The notes beneath the pieces were generated by a model that saw only the letters and a program-made list of their open reading frames with translations, was not told where the DNA came from and made no database searches. Shown one piece after another: positions 1-10,674 of a stretch of DNA of 64,000 bases (its first letter is position 1; each line of letters starts with the position of its first letter). A program made the translations under genes and the position numbers. Origin of the DNA: Euonymus europaeus. Lineage: Eukaryota; Streptophyta; Magnoliopsida; Celastrales; Celastraceae. The DNA lies in NCBI GenBank assembly GCA_963580455.1, contig OY756968.1, positions 8,655,544-8,719,543 on the forward strand, read 5' to 3'.

Positions 1-513
1 CTTAACAGCTAGACTGACTAACTATTTTTATTTGTATAATATGCAAGCATCTTGGCTTGTAATTTACAAATATAAATGTGTACTGCTTTTTGAGCAGCCA
101 GAATCACAGTGGATTTTAGGAGCTTGTAGCTCAAGGTCCAAATTAAATTTTTTTTCTCTTTAATTGTACTTTTCTGCTCCAATTGAATTTGTTCTTGTTT
201 AGTTACAAAAAAATTATATATAAAAGCAGCTTAATTATATATTAATGGAGGTGTACATCAGTGCACTGCAGTGCAACCGACTTGTCTAATATATAAACAT
301 GCATGCAGCATATATGCATAAACAAGTGTATATATATATATATATGAATCAAATATATTGTTGAATGCTAATTTGTTCCCATTAATATAATTATTGTGTT
401 AACAAATAGAAAATACAGAATGTAATTTTATTATTGGGAGATAGACAAATTAATGACAGCTAATTACATAAATGAAATGCTGAGAATGAGAGCGAAGATG
501 GATGGGCTTCAAT

Positions 514-777
514 TCACGAGGCCTGGCGATAGATTTGTGTCTCGGATTCGGAGACTCGGTTCTCATGGAACTTTGTGATGAAAGCAGAGGCTTTCAAATT
601 GATATTGGGGTCAGCCACCCACCGTCCCTTGTAGTCTTCATCGCTTGGCCACACCTTCCGAGCACCACTACCACTTGTTGCTTCATTATCATCCACCTGC
701 TGCCCTGATCCTCTTCGAGGCTTTGAAGATTTGAAAATATTGAACACTGAATACTTCTTTTGCCTGACTCCTCCCAT
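514..777 (-). CDS. Small conserved plant protein, function unknown
   Basis: An uninterrupted single-exon frame of 87 residues. I place the start at the ATG at 775-777, giving M-G-G-V-R-Q-K-K-Y-S, because related plant proteins begin this way; an in-frame ATG five codons upstream (790-792) would give 92 residues. The N-terminus is basic and Ser-rich (YSVFNIFKSSKPRRG), the middle is low complexity, and the C-terminal half carries KVWPSDED, GRWVADP, LKASAFI and RVSESE. I recognise this block from short, single-exon, uncharacterised land-plant proteins; I know of no biochemical function. There is no signal peptide or membrane segment. A TATA box lies about 85 bp upstream. The frame is intact and looks like a live host gene. 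Gene call fairly sure; function unknown. Confidence 0.75.
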   Translation of the reverse strand: MGGVRQKKYSVFNIFKSSKPRRGSGQQVDDNEATSGSGARKVWPSDEDYKGRWVADPNINLKASAFITKFHENRVSESETQIYRQAS

Positions 778-792
778 TATCACACTTGACAC

Positions 793-2149
793 TACTCAAC
801 TACTGTTGTCTATATATATTGAGATGAATTGGCATGCATGAACCTGTGAGTTGTGACTCCAATTTATAGTGGGGGAGGCCAGCTAGCTTGATATATGAGA
901 GAATAATATTATTATATTTTTCATAAATTAGGCGCAGAATCCTGATGATTCAACTTTCTAAGGGTGTGGATGGTCCTCATCAAATGATCCCCCTGCCATA
1001 TAAATGTTGCTAAAACTTTAAGGGACACCCACATGCGTTTGTGATATATGATCCCTAGCTTTTCATTATTGACCAAACCATTAACTCTGCTGCCTGGTAC
1101 CTACTCAATAATCAGTAATAATAATATTAATAATTATTATTATTATTTGGCTTCATTTGAATTTTTCAATTAAAATTGCATGTTTGTTTCTTCATTTATA
1201 TTTACTAAAGCCAATCAAACCATTTACATTATTATTATTATTATTCTCTCACAGCATCTAAGAAAAATACAACCTGTGTAACTTTAATGAAATATCTTGA
1301 AAACTTCATACATAATGTAATGTACTCAGATCCACGGAACTACTACTTTTATTATTCCACTTTACTTTTAATAACATAACATAAACAAGCAAGTGCAAGT
1401 GCATCCGTTCTTTCTTTTCAGAAGTTGCTAGCTACACACTATTAATGCTTTCCTGCTGTAATCGACTAAACTGATTACTTCAAACTAATTTATTAGATTA
1501 ACAAATAAATTAAGCCATTGAAACTCAAATTCCGCCTAAAAATAACAGAAAATTCCTCACCAGATTGTTCATTGGTCGACAGCTATCGTCTAACTTGCCA
1601 ATTTTCAGAATATATTAAGAAAAGTGTTTCTAGAAAGATGCTGATTAATTAATTAATCAGTTAGTTAAGGGGAGTGGAGTGGAGTGGGAAACCCAATTCT
1701 TTTGTTTTGCCCTTTTATTTTGCTAACTTAAGACCATCTACCGCAAAAATTTTAGATCTTCAATTTTTGTGCACCTTTTAAGAATTTATAATTTTTCAAA
1801 CAGCAATACATCCACACATCAGACACTCTAAATCATTTTAATGTTCATTTATACTATCATTTTTATTAATTTAAAGACACTATATTTTACAACTACTGAT
1901 GCATGTCAAAATACTAATATATTGTATAGTAATCAATTGACATAATAGTATAGTATTATAATAATGAAGTATCTAAATTGTGTGGGTATGATTGTGGCTG
2001 TTGGACTGTGTTGCTATTTTGTGGTAGTTGAATCATGTGATTATTTTTATGGTTGTTGAAATATTTGGATATGAATCGGTTGTTGAGTTGTGTGGATATC
2101 ATCGTAGTAGAAATTATATATATAAGCAATGAACTTTTGAGGTGATAAT
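793..2149. other. AT-rich intergenic DNA
   Basis: No coding frame is supported. The stretch holds the upstream region of the 514-777 gene, ATT/TAA-type microsatellites near 1110-1150 and 1228-1246, and AT-rich unique-looking sequence. No terminal inverted repeats or LTR boundaries were seen. Confidence 0.5.
862..868 (-). promoter_or_regulatory. TATA box for the 514-777 gene
   Basis: The minus strand reads CACTATAAATT here. It lies about 85 bp upstream of the preferred ATG, which leaves a 5' leader of roughly 50 nt. Placement is inferred from the motif and spacing only. Confidence 0.5.
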
Positions 2150-3120
2150 ACTATCAACTCTAGGGCTTGCTTCATTGCTTTCAGTTCAAAACCTTGTTAG
2201 ATTTGCAAATTCTTCCATGGTATGACAAAATGCAGATGAAAGATCAATGCTCAACACGAAGAACACCCCCAATTCCAGCACTCCTAGACTTGCCATCAGA
2301 TGATCCGTCCACATTCCATTTCAGCCTTCCATTTGGTGGTGGTGACCAAGCAATCTGCATTGATCTTGAAACAAATGGATTGCTCCAAGTTTTGATACTA
2401 CATGATGAGTCCAACAATAGAGAGCTTAAGTAAGGAAAGTTTGAAATATTATGGAAAATCCATAATTGCAACCTAACAAAGATCAAGGAGACCAAATTCA
2501 ACCATTTAACCACTTTGCCTCTAAATATCACTTCACTGCGCTCCTTCCATGTTGACCACACAATCACAAAGAAGAGCATTTGCTACCATTTTTTCTAATG
2601 TGAACCATTCATCCTCCAAGACCTTCCACTGAACAAATATACTACATGTATCATCAGAGGCACCAAGATAGTCCCCACCAAGCTAAAATTTTATACCATA
2701 ATGCAATTGGTCCTTACCAACAGAATAAATGATCTATCATCTCTGGAACTAAAGAGCATAAAGAACATACATTAAGAGAAGCCATGATGATACCTTTGCA
2801 CATTAAGTAGTCCCTTATAGTCAGTTTTTTGTGTAGAAGGATCCACATGAAAATCTCTACCTTTGGGGGCACCAAACCTTGCCACAATATAGGGTAAATT
2901 CCAGAAATGCTTAAAGGGAAGGAAGTTGAAGCAAATATTCTTTCTGCCAACTTTAGGCATACTGAAGAGACCCTAAAATATCCTCTTGGCATGAACTTCC
3001 ATATCAGATAGTCATTTCTGCTTGGTGATATTACAAAATTCCTCAAATTCTAAAAAATCTCTGCCACTAGTATCTCCTCCCACACAAATGGCATTCTCCT
3101 CCACATGAATTTCCATTCCC
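2150..3120 (-). mobile_element. LINE (non-LTR retrotransposon) 3' relic: zf-RVT and RNase H
   Basis: The minus strand reads through two diagnostic blocks in the order of plant L1-type ORF2 C-termini. At 3046-2714 is the reverse-transcriptase zinc-binding region, with DYLIWKFMPRGYFRVSS, LVPPKVEIFMWILLHKKL, RDYLMCKGI, CSLC and a closing DHLF. At 2330-2160 is an RNase H start, with W-S-P-P-P-N-G-R-L-K-W-N-V-D-G-S-S followed by AGIGGVLR, then a degraded helix resembling ELKAMKQALE. The reverse transcriptase core is absent and frames shift between blocks, so the copy is 5'-truncated and dead. It abuts the copia relic upstream. Confidence 0.8.
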
Positions 3121-3149
3121 AATTGTACTTCCTCCACATACCCGTATTG

Positions 3150-4260
3150 CATATCAGTTCAACTTGCTACATATAAAGAGTGAAGTGGTTGATACAGGTC
3201 ACCAAACATTATAGAAAAGAATTTGAGGTCAAGAAATGGTAGATAAGGTTAAATCCCCAAATGGAAGCCTATAATTTTATTGATGGAACATGAATTACAA
3301 TCTATAAATTTTGAATTTTTCACTTGAGTAAGAGGAACATTATTTAGCAGAGCTTGAAGATCAACATGGCTAGGGTGACCTAATCATTGGTGCCACACAT
3401 TCAAGCTAGTCTTTTGAGTAAAAGTGGTGGTGATGGTAGAGAAAGTGAGAGCTGAATATATGACATTCTTACAGTCGCCTGAGCTATTCATATTCATAAA
3501 GTCTGAGACTTAACAACAACTTTTTTTTTAGTTTTGGTAAATTGATGTACTGAAGTTAGGTTCTTTCTAAATGTAGGAACACGTAGCGTGTGTGTAAGTG
3601 TGAAAGATTGATTGCGTGTGTGAAGAATACATGTTCCATGATTTGAAATAGTCAAACCTAATCCATCTACAATGCAGACTTCATATTTCCCATCATGTTC
3701 AAATTGTCTAGAAAAATTCCCTAGCTCGAATGATGGATTGGACCCAATAGAGGTGGAAGCATAGTTGGCTGTAGGTGCATATTCAAATACATAAGACATT
3801 ACTTTTGCGACACACCCTAGCATAATGGCCCAATTTTTCTCAAATTTGACTCATAACAATTTGTCTTTGATTTTTATAGCCTTAACTGTTGTTGTTGAAG
3901 TGCCCAAAAGTAGAACACCATAGCCTTGTCTCCCTCCATTTTGTCAAGAGAGAAAAGACCATTGCTGGGAGTTTGAGTTTTGATTACTGTCAAAGGACCC
4001 AAAATTCAGAGGTCGAAATCTGTTGTTGTGTTGAAATTGATTGGATTATTGCTTTTGAGTGTAGTGAGCGCTGGCCACGTTGATGACTTGATGTTGTTCC
4101 AACTTCTTTAAATATGCTTGACTAAGGAGACGATTGTGAAGATTTTCGAAAGAAATAGGGTTTTCCCAATCGTGTATTACTTCAATTATCCTTTTATATG
4201 TACTGCCTAAATTATTAGGGACGTAGAGAATTAGGTCTATACGCAATAAATTTCGCGTGT
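3150..4260 (-). mobile_element. Ty1/copia gag-pol relic
   Basis: The minus strand shows copia protein landmarks in correct order. A gag (UBN2-type) segment at 4246-4046 has PISFENLHNRLLSQAYLKKLE. A protease-to-integrase linker at 3823-3494 has YEVCIVDGLGLTISNHG and ends VPTFRKNLTSVHQF. The GAG-pre-integrase zinc region follows at about 3400-3290, with L-N-V-W-H-Q-stop-L-G-H-P-S and then CNSCSINKIIGFHLG, and the beginning of integrase lies near 3200. Several in-frame stops are present and the expected protease aspartate region is not clear. Reverse transcriptase and RNase H are missing. A degenerate match to the copia initiator-Met primer site may lie near 4796-4810, which would put the lost 5' LTR above 4810; that part is weak. 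Confidence 0.8.
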
Positions 4261-4389
4261 AAATTTAGTACACTTAAAATTTAGTACAAATTATAAATTT
4301 GTAAATCAAAATGGACTCGATCTCTTCTCTTCAAACGTGATCATCACGTGCAAAAATCCTCTGATTATCGATTGAATGAAAGAAGAACA

Positions 4390-4600
4390 TAACGTTCTTA
4401 ATCGGATTAAACAAATCAGTTCCAAGACTTGGCTTGAATTTTGATTGAGACTTGACTTGAACTTGGATCACTTGAACTTTAAGAAATTCTTTGAATTCCG
4501 GATTTGGAGAACTTGAACTTCAACTTGAAGAACTTGGATTTGGAGCACTTGAACTTGAAGGAATTCAAAGAATTCCAGATTTAAGACTTGCACTTGTGGA
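4390..4600. repeat. Imperfect ACTTGAACTT tandem array with an internal inverted repeat
   Basis: The decamer ACTTGAACTT and close variants recur about eight times. A perfect 15 bp inverted repeat, AATTCTTTGAATTCC at 4485-4499 and GGAATTCAAAGAATT at 4560-4574, brackets half of the array. No protein family is recognised in any frame. The flanks (4261-4389 and 4601-4940) are AT-rich with no clear feature beyond a possible degraded copia leader. Confidence 0.6.
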
Positions 4601-4949
4601 GAATTTAAGAGAGTTTTCCCTCAATAGTTTTGTTCCATTAAAGGCGATGTGGGTTATTTTAGCATTCACTCCATGCTTTGTTTAGTTTCTATTCTAATTT
4701 CATAACTTATATCAAGATAGACCAACTTTTAGTCATGTTCCACATGATCATTCGATACCTAAAATAAGACAAGATTAGTAAGTCCAATGACCATTGGTCT
4801 GATAGTAGGGGAGACTCCAAAGCTTTAAGTCAATATTTTATCTCAAGTTTTATTTATGAGTAGTCAAAAATCCATCTGTTACCTTCTCTTCTATTTGAGT
4901 TTACATAGGGCCCCCTCAAAGATCTCTCTTGCTGTGTAAAATTAATTGG

Positions 4950-5560
4950 TTCTTCTCATTTAATGGATAATCTTGTGCTATTAAATCAAGAGGATCCAAC
5001 TGGTCGCCAATCGGGGTCGGCCCGAAAATATTAGGCCCAAGCCTAGGAATCCTCTTCGAGCTTCGGGGTGGGCATAAGTCAATTTGGTAAGCCCAAGCCC
5101 GGCCTTGGCCCAACTAATTCGGGCTAATAAGTCGAGCTTCGGGTGGAGCCTCTGGCTTCAAATTTTGGGCTTGGGTCTCAGGTCTCGGGCTTAGTACTAA
5201 ATTAATATTTATACATACATATATATTATATATATATCACACATTATATATGCATGTATTACTACATGGATATATATACATACATACATATATATTTATA
5301 TACACTGTCATAGTTGTGACATTGTGTATATATGTATAAATATGTATATATATATATATATATGTATGTGTGCGCGCGCGTGTGTGTATGTTATATTTTT
5401 TGGGTTTTGGGCTTGGGCTTCAGCCATGCTCGGCCCAAAAAATGAGGCATAGACCCGCCCTAGCCATAAGGTTGGGCTGCCCAAGCCCCAAGTGATATCG
5501 AGCCGGGCTTTGGCCAGGTCAAGGCTCATGGGCCAAAATCACACGCTTTAATTATGGGAT
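4950..5560. repeat. Repeat with GGGC/GCCC-rich flanks around an AT/TG microsatellite core
   Basis: Two flanks (about 5000-5200 and 5400-5540) repeat words such as GGGCTTGGGCTT, GCCCAAGCCC and GGCCCGAA. They enclose a core of TATATA, TACATACATA, TGTGTGCGCGCGCG and TATG runs at about 5205-5395. The flank words are partly inverted relative to each other. I recognise the style as a dispersed plant repeat but cannot assign a superfamily and saw no target-site duplication. Confidence 0.5.
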
Positions 5561-5915
5561 CTCTATAATTGTCCTATCTCTTTATCCGCCCGCACCTCAT
5601 CTGACACATGTTAGTTTGTTAAAAATCCCTTGACTACCAACAGATTTTCTAATTGTTACTTAGGATTCTATTCTATTTGGCAAGCCATTTGAAAATATCA
5701 TTTTTGCTACTCCAAATTATTACAACCACCAAATGACCATTTTTCATAATATCATTCAAACTAGCATATTAATAACATATAGAGCAGAGTTTTAAATTAT
5801 TCAAAATTAAAACATCTGCAATATTTGGATTTAGATTTTTTTGCCACTAAGTACCTATTGATGCAATAATTAAAAAATATAGCGCATCAAATTGGGGAAA
5901 GAAGATTGAAGCCAC
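5561..5915. other. Non-coding stretch upstream of the first Tat-like relic
   Basis: AT-rich sequence with no gene, LTR end or repeat that I can support. It may contain the decayed leader of the element that follows. Confidence 0.35.
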
Positions 5916-6315
5916 AAAATGTCAAAGAAAAACAAACTTGCGACCCAAAATTGGGTCCTCAGTGGCCTTAGCAGCAGTTTAATTTCTCGAACCCATAGCC
6001 CAATTCATGGCTATATTGTTCGCTACCATATATCATCGCAGTTGGTTCTTGTAATTGATATGTGATCAAGCGAAACACTGACCCTATAGAGGTCAACGAG
6101 TTAGCAAAACATGGAAAAGAGGTTAGAAGAAATGGAATCAATAGTCTTCAGACTTCCACGAATGCCAACACAAATAAAAAGGAACCAATCTTATCACAGT
6201 TCACCATTTGTTCATGCAATTTTTATGACTGAACATCCCAGAATGTTCTTCATCACCTTGGTGTCATATCCATTTGATAAATATGAAGTTTGTATGTGTT
6301 GAGGATTTAGTTTCA
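5916..6315 (+). mobile_element. Tat-like Ty3/gypsy gag N-terminal relic (element A)
   Basis: The plus strand encodes MEKRLEEMESIVFRLPRM from 6111, then a proline/lysine linker and SPFVHAIFMTEHPRMFF. This matches the shape of plant Tat-clade gag just before the retrotransposon gag domain (a coiled-coil-like EEME stretch, then PF..AI....P..F). The gag domain itself is lost, and the frame breaks at about 6300, where LTR-like DNA begins. Upstream stops show decay. The assignment to the same element as the pol relic at 7613-9460 rests on order and strand. Confidence 0.6.
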
Positions 6316-7612
6316 CTCTCACAAGTCCACCATTAAGGTGACTAGTTGGAGGAATAACACTAGTAATCAGCAAGGATCCTGTCCAAAGAGATAGTGCTAT
6401 GATTGATCCAAATGCTTATTTGTATGTATATATGAGCAATGAAAGAAATATAAAGTTTCACTCAATTTGATTTGGTTCGCAATTTAAAAAAAACACAAGC
6501 AAGAAAAGTAAAGTGTTTTTGAGAATTTTTCTATTTAAGAATGCAAATGCAAATTATCACTAAACAAACTAAACTAAGGCAATGAGTTTAAGTAAGAGAA
6601 TAAAGCACCAAGGTTTCGGAATCCACTAAGGGTCAATGATTTGCAAAGAAGGCCATTTCACACACATTTATCATTCTGAGCAATAATGAATATGTACCTA
6701 GGCCAATTTTAGCACACCTAGGCCCATTTTCCCTCATCGATTGCTAGCTATCTTATTGGTCTAGGTTAGATATTCCTATAACATTGTAGGCATCCTATTG
6801 GTCTAGACATGCATAAGAATGAATGAAGCACCATGGTAAAAGAATTCTTAAAAACTTATTCCTAACCAAATAGAAACAATAATTGCAATTTAAAGTCTCA
6901 AGAAGCACGATTCACTTGTAATTTTGCCATCTAGACAATCCATCAAACAAAATCATCATAAACCCTAAGTGGTGATCAAGCACGAAGAGCAAGAAGAATT
7001 GCAATAAGAATAGAAATCGTAGATTTATACCCAAATAAACTCATATATTAATGAATCAAGTCATATACAAATCATTCAACCCAAGGCTTTAGCATAGCCT
7101 TGGAAACAAGAAGTTTAGTTACATATGTAAAAGAGAAAAATAAGGAAGAGAGAAACATGTCGATTGAACCCAAAAGTAGATGAAACCCAAGCGAAGATGA
7201 AGAATCCCTTCTTCAAGCCTTGAATCCTTATTCTTCCCTCTATTTTCTCTCTCCAGAACGGTTGTTCGAAGTGTCAAAAGTGTTTTTATGGTTAGGGTAT
7301 TCTTAGAGTTATGTTTGGTAGAAAAAACTCACTTGGGCACCTAGGCGTGTCAATGCATCATTCTTCTCAATTTGTTGTTTGGACTAGGCAGTTCATATCT
7401 GCGCCTAGGCTTTTGTAGAGAGAAACCCAGAGTAGTTTACATATGTTCCAGCTCCAAATTTGTTAACTCACCCTCTATTGCAAATTTTCGTTCCATTCCG
7501 CAAATTACCTATCCAAATTTAAAGTAATAGATAAATATAAAGAATTAATCATGTTAAAGGCCTAAGAGGGAGAGATTACTACCAAAAATAATAGTTATAT
7601 TCATACCTATCA
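6315..7612 (-). mobile_element. Probable minus-oriented LTR inserted in Tat-like element A
   Basis: About 1.3 kb of non-coding DNA separates the gag relic from the pol relic of element A. Its right edge reads as a minus-strand LTR start, TGATAGGTATGAATATAAC, ending at 7612. Immediately beyond it the Tat pol frame begins. The interior has promoter-like and leader-like composition (pyrimidine-rich tracts near 7220, and CCTAGG-containing words repeated near 6696, 6717 and 7345). It resembles Athila-type LTRs in style. I could not fix the left edge or a duplication, so the solo-LTR call is inference. Confidence 0.45.
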
Positions 7613-9460
7613 CATGTCCTACTTACAAAGGATCAGAAAAGTACCTTTGCCTGGTCACATGCTGACATGGTAGGAATCAATCCTGAAGTCACCACTCACA
7701 AACTCCAAGAAAATCCTAACCATTCACTAGTAAGGCAGAAAAGACAAAGGTTTGTTCTAGGAAGAAACAAAGTAATCAACGATGAATTCTAGAAGCTAGT
7801 GGACATCGACTTCATACAAGAAGTCAAATACCCAGATTGTTTGGCAAATATGGTGGTAGGGAAGAAGAAAAAAAAAACATACAAAAATAAAGCTTGACTG
7901 AAGGACTCATTCCCACTCCTTCATATTGATGTGCTCATTGATGCCACAACTAGTCATGAATTGCTAAGTTTCATGAATGCATTCTCTGGATATAATCAAC
8001 TCTAGATGCATCCATAAGATCAAGAAAAGAAAACTTTCACAACCAAAAGAGGAATCTATTGCAACAAAGTAATACCCTTTGACAACAAGATATTTGCAAG
8101 TCTAATCTAGAACGCGATGGAAGTATACATTGATGATATGTTGGTAAAGATGCTAAAGACTGAAGAACATATCGAACATCTTAAATAGACATTTGGCTGG
8201 ACGTACATAAAATGAAGCCCAATCCTTCCAAATATGTATTTGGTACAAAAGTTGGAAACTTTTTGGGTTTCATTGTTACGCAAAAGGGGATCAAAACCAC
8301 CCTGGATCAGATTCAATCGGTTCTAAAAATCCCCTCTCCAACAAGTCTTAGATACGTACAATGTTTGACAGGAGGTCATGGCCCTAAATTGATTTATCTC
8401 CAAGTGATCTTAAAGATGCCTGCGTGAAGAAGAGTTGAAGCTCATACAAGGGTAGGAGTTCAGAAGATTTACATTACCTCTTATTCATGTCTAGTTGTAA
8501 ACCAATTAAATGGAAATTAGCAAGCCAAAGGCAGCATAATGGCAACCATTTTAGAGAAAGTGTAAAACTTGTAGTTAGTTTTTTCTAAGTTCAAGCTTAA
8601 TCAAGTCCCACGAGAAGAAAACAACAAGTAGATGAACTAGAAAACTTGGGATCTATAATACCAACTCAAATAATCTAAATCATTCCATTACTATACTTTG
8701 AATCAACAGCTATAAGCCTAGATATTAATTGAGATCAAGTCACGCAAGTAGAAGCAGAAGTGAAGATTGGAGAACGTCTTTCGTTCAATACTTGCTTGCA
8801 AGAACTTTGGTGTAACACAAGATATCGTCTATGATAATGGATCCCAGTTCATAAGTCAAAATTTCCAAAACTTCTGCAACAATTGGTAGATCAAGCTTTG
8901 CTTTGCTACACCACAACATCCATAGTCTAATGGCACAGATGAAGTAATCAATAAAAAGATAGTCTCCACTTTGAAGGAAAAACTCAAAAAAAGCCAAGGT
9001 AGATTAGTTAGACAACCTTCTAGGAATATGATGATCATACAGAACTACACCTAGGATTTTGACAAAATAGACTCCATTCTCACTAACTTATGGTTAGGAA
9101 GTTGTACTTTATGTCAAAGTAGGGCTACCTTTGGCTCATTTTAGATGGACGACGAAGGAATCCAACAAGATGACCATTATTGAATCGCACGGCCAGCAGC
9201 TTACAAGCCTCACATTGCACGACATTACAATAAAAATTTTCGTTCAAGACTATTTAATATTAGAGACTAGGTCTTGCGCAATTTTTTCTAGAATATACAA
9301 CAATTCAATTCAAAAACATTGGGGGCCACATGGGAAGGATCATATAAAGTAGTGGAAGTGGTTGGCTATGACGTATACTAACTCCATACGAAATAAGGAA
9401 TAACTCTCAAAAATAGTTGGAATGCAAAACATCTCAATTTGTTTGATGTAAGTTTACCTT
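7613..9460 (+). mobile_element. Tat-like Ty3/gypsy pol relic (element A): RT and integrase
   Basis: From 7625 the frame reads TFAWSHADMVGINPEV and then HKLQENPNHSLVRQKR, the characteristic entry to plant Tat reverse transcriptase. Next come PLLHIDVLIDATTSHELLS, FMNAFSGYNQL, the catalytic box Y-I-D-D-M at 8126-8140, and KMKPNPSKYVFGTKVGNFLG with FIVTQKGI. The RNase H section is deleted. Integrase returns at about 8800-9300 with IVYDNGSQFISQNFQNFC, the C-terminal glutamate region around HPQSNGTDEVINK, and a tail ending NAKHLNLFDV at about 9450. The copy carries many stops and frame changes. Confidence 0.8.
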
Positions 9461-9732
9461 TCCAGTAATTTATCTGCTTCACTTTACCATTTTCTTAAGC
9501 TAAAGTTTATTTGCATTCTATTAGTATAAGCTGGCATTTCTTTTTGTTTTTTTGACTTCATTGAGTTAAAACATAAGTTTAAGCATTCTTCTCAAAGTCT
9601 TCTTAATTGAAGCAATGTTAGAATCTATGCCCTTTTGATCATTTAGTTATATCTATTGATAGATGTCATATTTATTTTAATCTTTTGTCTTTAGAGTCAC
9701 TCGATCAACCTAGAATTTTTTTTATAGGAACA
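9447..9732 (+). mobile_element. Putative short LTR shared by two Tat-like elements
   Basis: This 286 bp stretch begins TGTAAG right after the pol C-terminus of element A and ends GGAACA five bases before a primer-site-like sequence that leads into the gag of element B. The order pol-LTR-primer site-gag is what two tandem elements sharing one LTR would show. No second copy of the LTR was found in the window, so the boundaries are inferred from TG...CA ends and context. Confidence 0.35.
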
Positions 9733-9736
9733 AATT

Positions 9737-9757
9737 TGGTGAAAACAGTGGGAGACC
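9737..9757 (+). other. Degenerate primer-binding site of Tat-like element B
   Basis: TGGTGAAAACAGTGGGAGAC occupies the position of a tRNA primer site and keeps the TGG(C/T)G...GTGGG(A)GAC pattern of plant Tat/Athila-type elements. It is too diverged to name the tRNA. Confidence 0.4.
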
Positions 9758-9939
9758 AAGTTTGTCTAAAAGAATTTTGAAATGTCATAATCTTGTTGAT
9801 GGCATTGACTACAAATTGCAAGATTGAGGTTTAAGAAACTCTTTTAAACCCTATTGATGAAAACTAAACTTTGAATTCCTAAATAGGTCCTCCTAACGTG
9901 TTTCTCCATCAAATTAAGGTGACATTTCATAGAATATTT

Positions 9940-10674
9940 TGTCAATTAGTAGAGGTTTTCAAACCACACTTTCAATATCATGAAGGTGTAGTAGAATCAA
10001 ATATTTCTTACATTCGATAAAACATGGTTGTGGATACAGCACAAACGATCAAAGGCTAGAAACATAACGCTAAACAAGTGTATTGAGTAGTCAATCAAGT
10101 TAGGACATTTGTAAATGAACATTCTCAGTCTGAGGTTGATTGTGTTATTCATGACATGAATCAATTGGTGCATTAGCAAATCCCTTGGCAAGGAAAACTT
10201 CCAAGGAAGTTGTGGTTTATATCAAACCAATTGTTGTTGGGCATAATACTTCAAACGGGCAATTGATTGATGAAAAAAGGAGGATAGTTGCCCCTCTTGA
10301 CACCTAATCTAGAGCACCCATTGATCATAATGGTTTCAACATTTATCGACCACCATGCTTTCAAAGTGGTAATGAACAAAGTGGACCTTCTAATGAATAA
10401 TGGACGAGTTCCTATTGGGTATCCTCCAGAAAAATTAAGAGTCAATCTCCCCACTACCAACCTAGCTAATGACACAACCTAGTATATATTCTATGAGGTA
10501 TGGGTTTAATGGCTTTGTTAATTCAGGGATTGGTACAAGACAAACATCTTATCCACTTCATTCTAGTAATTAAGCTTTAGGTGGAAACCAACCTAATAAT
10601 TTTTATGGTCAAAATGCTACACAGATGCTAAATAATACGTACTTTGGGGGAAATGAATCTAGCACTGAACAACC
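9940..10674 (+). mobile_element. Tat-like element B gag, left part
   Basis: A degraded, Asn/Gln/Ser-rich gag N-terminal region read in shifting plus frames: for example APIDHNGFNIYRPPCFQSG near 10310-10365, then NQPNNFYGQNATQMLNNTYF and GGNESSTEQP running to 10674. The reading frame stops at the junction with a solo LTR and continues in phase on its far side at 13818 (QLEETSTKHHWG), which shows the two parts were one coding region before insertion. Stops are scattered throughout. Confidence 0.6.

Noticed and set aside
4485..4574. MicroRNA precursor
   Set aside because: The 15 bp arms are shorter than a miRNA duplex needs and the loop is a repeat array; no support beyond the inverted repeat.
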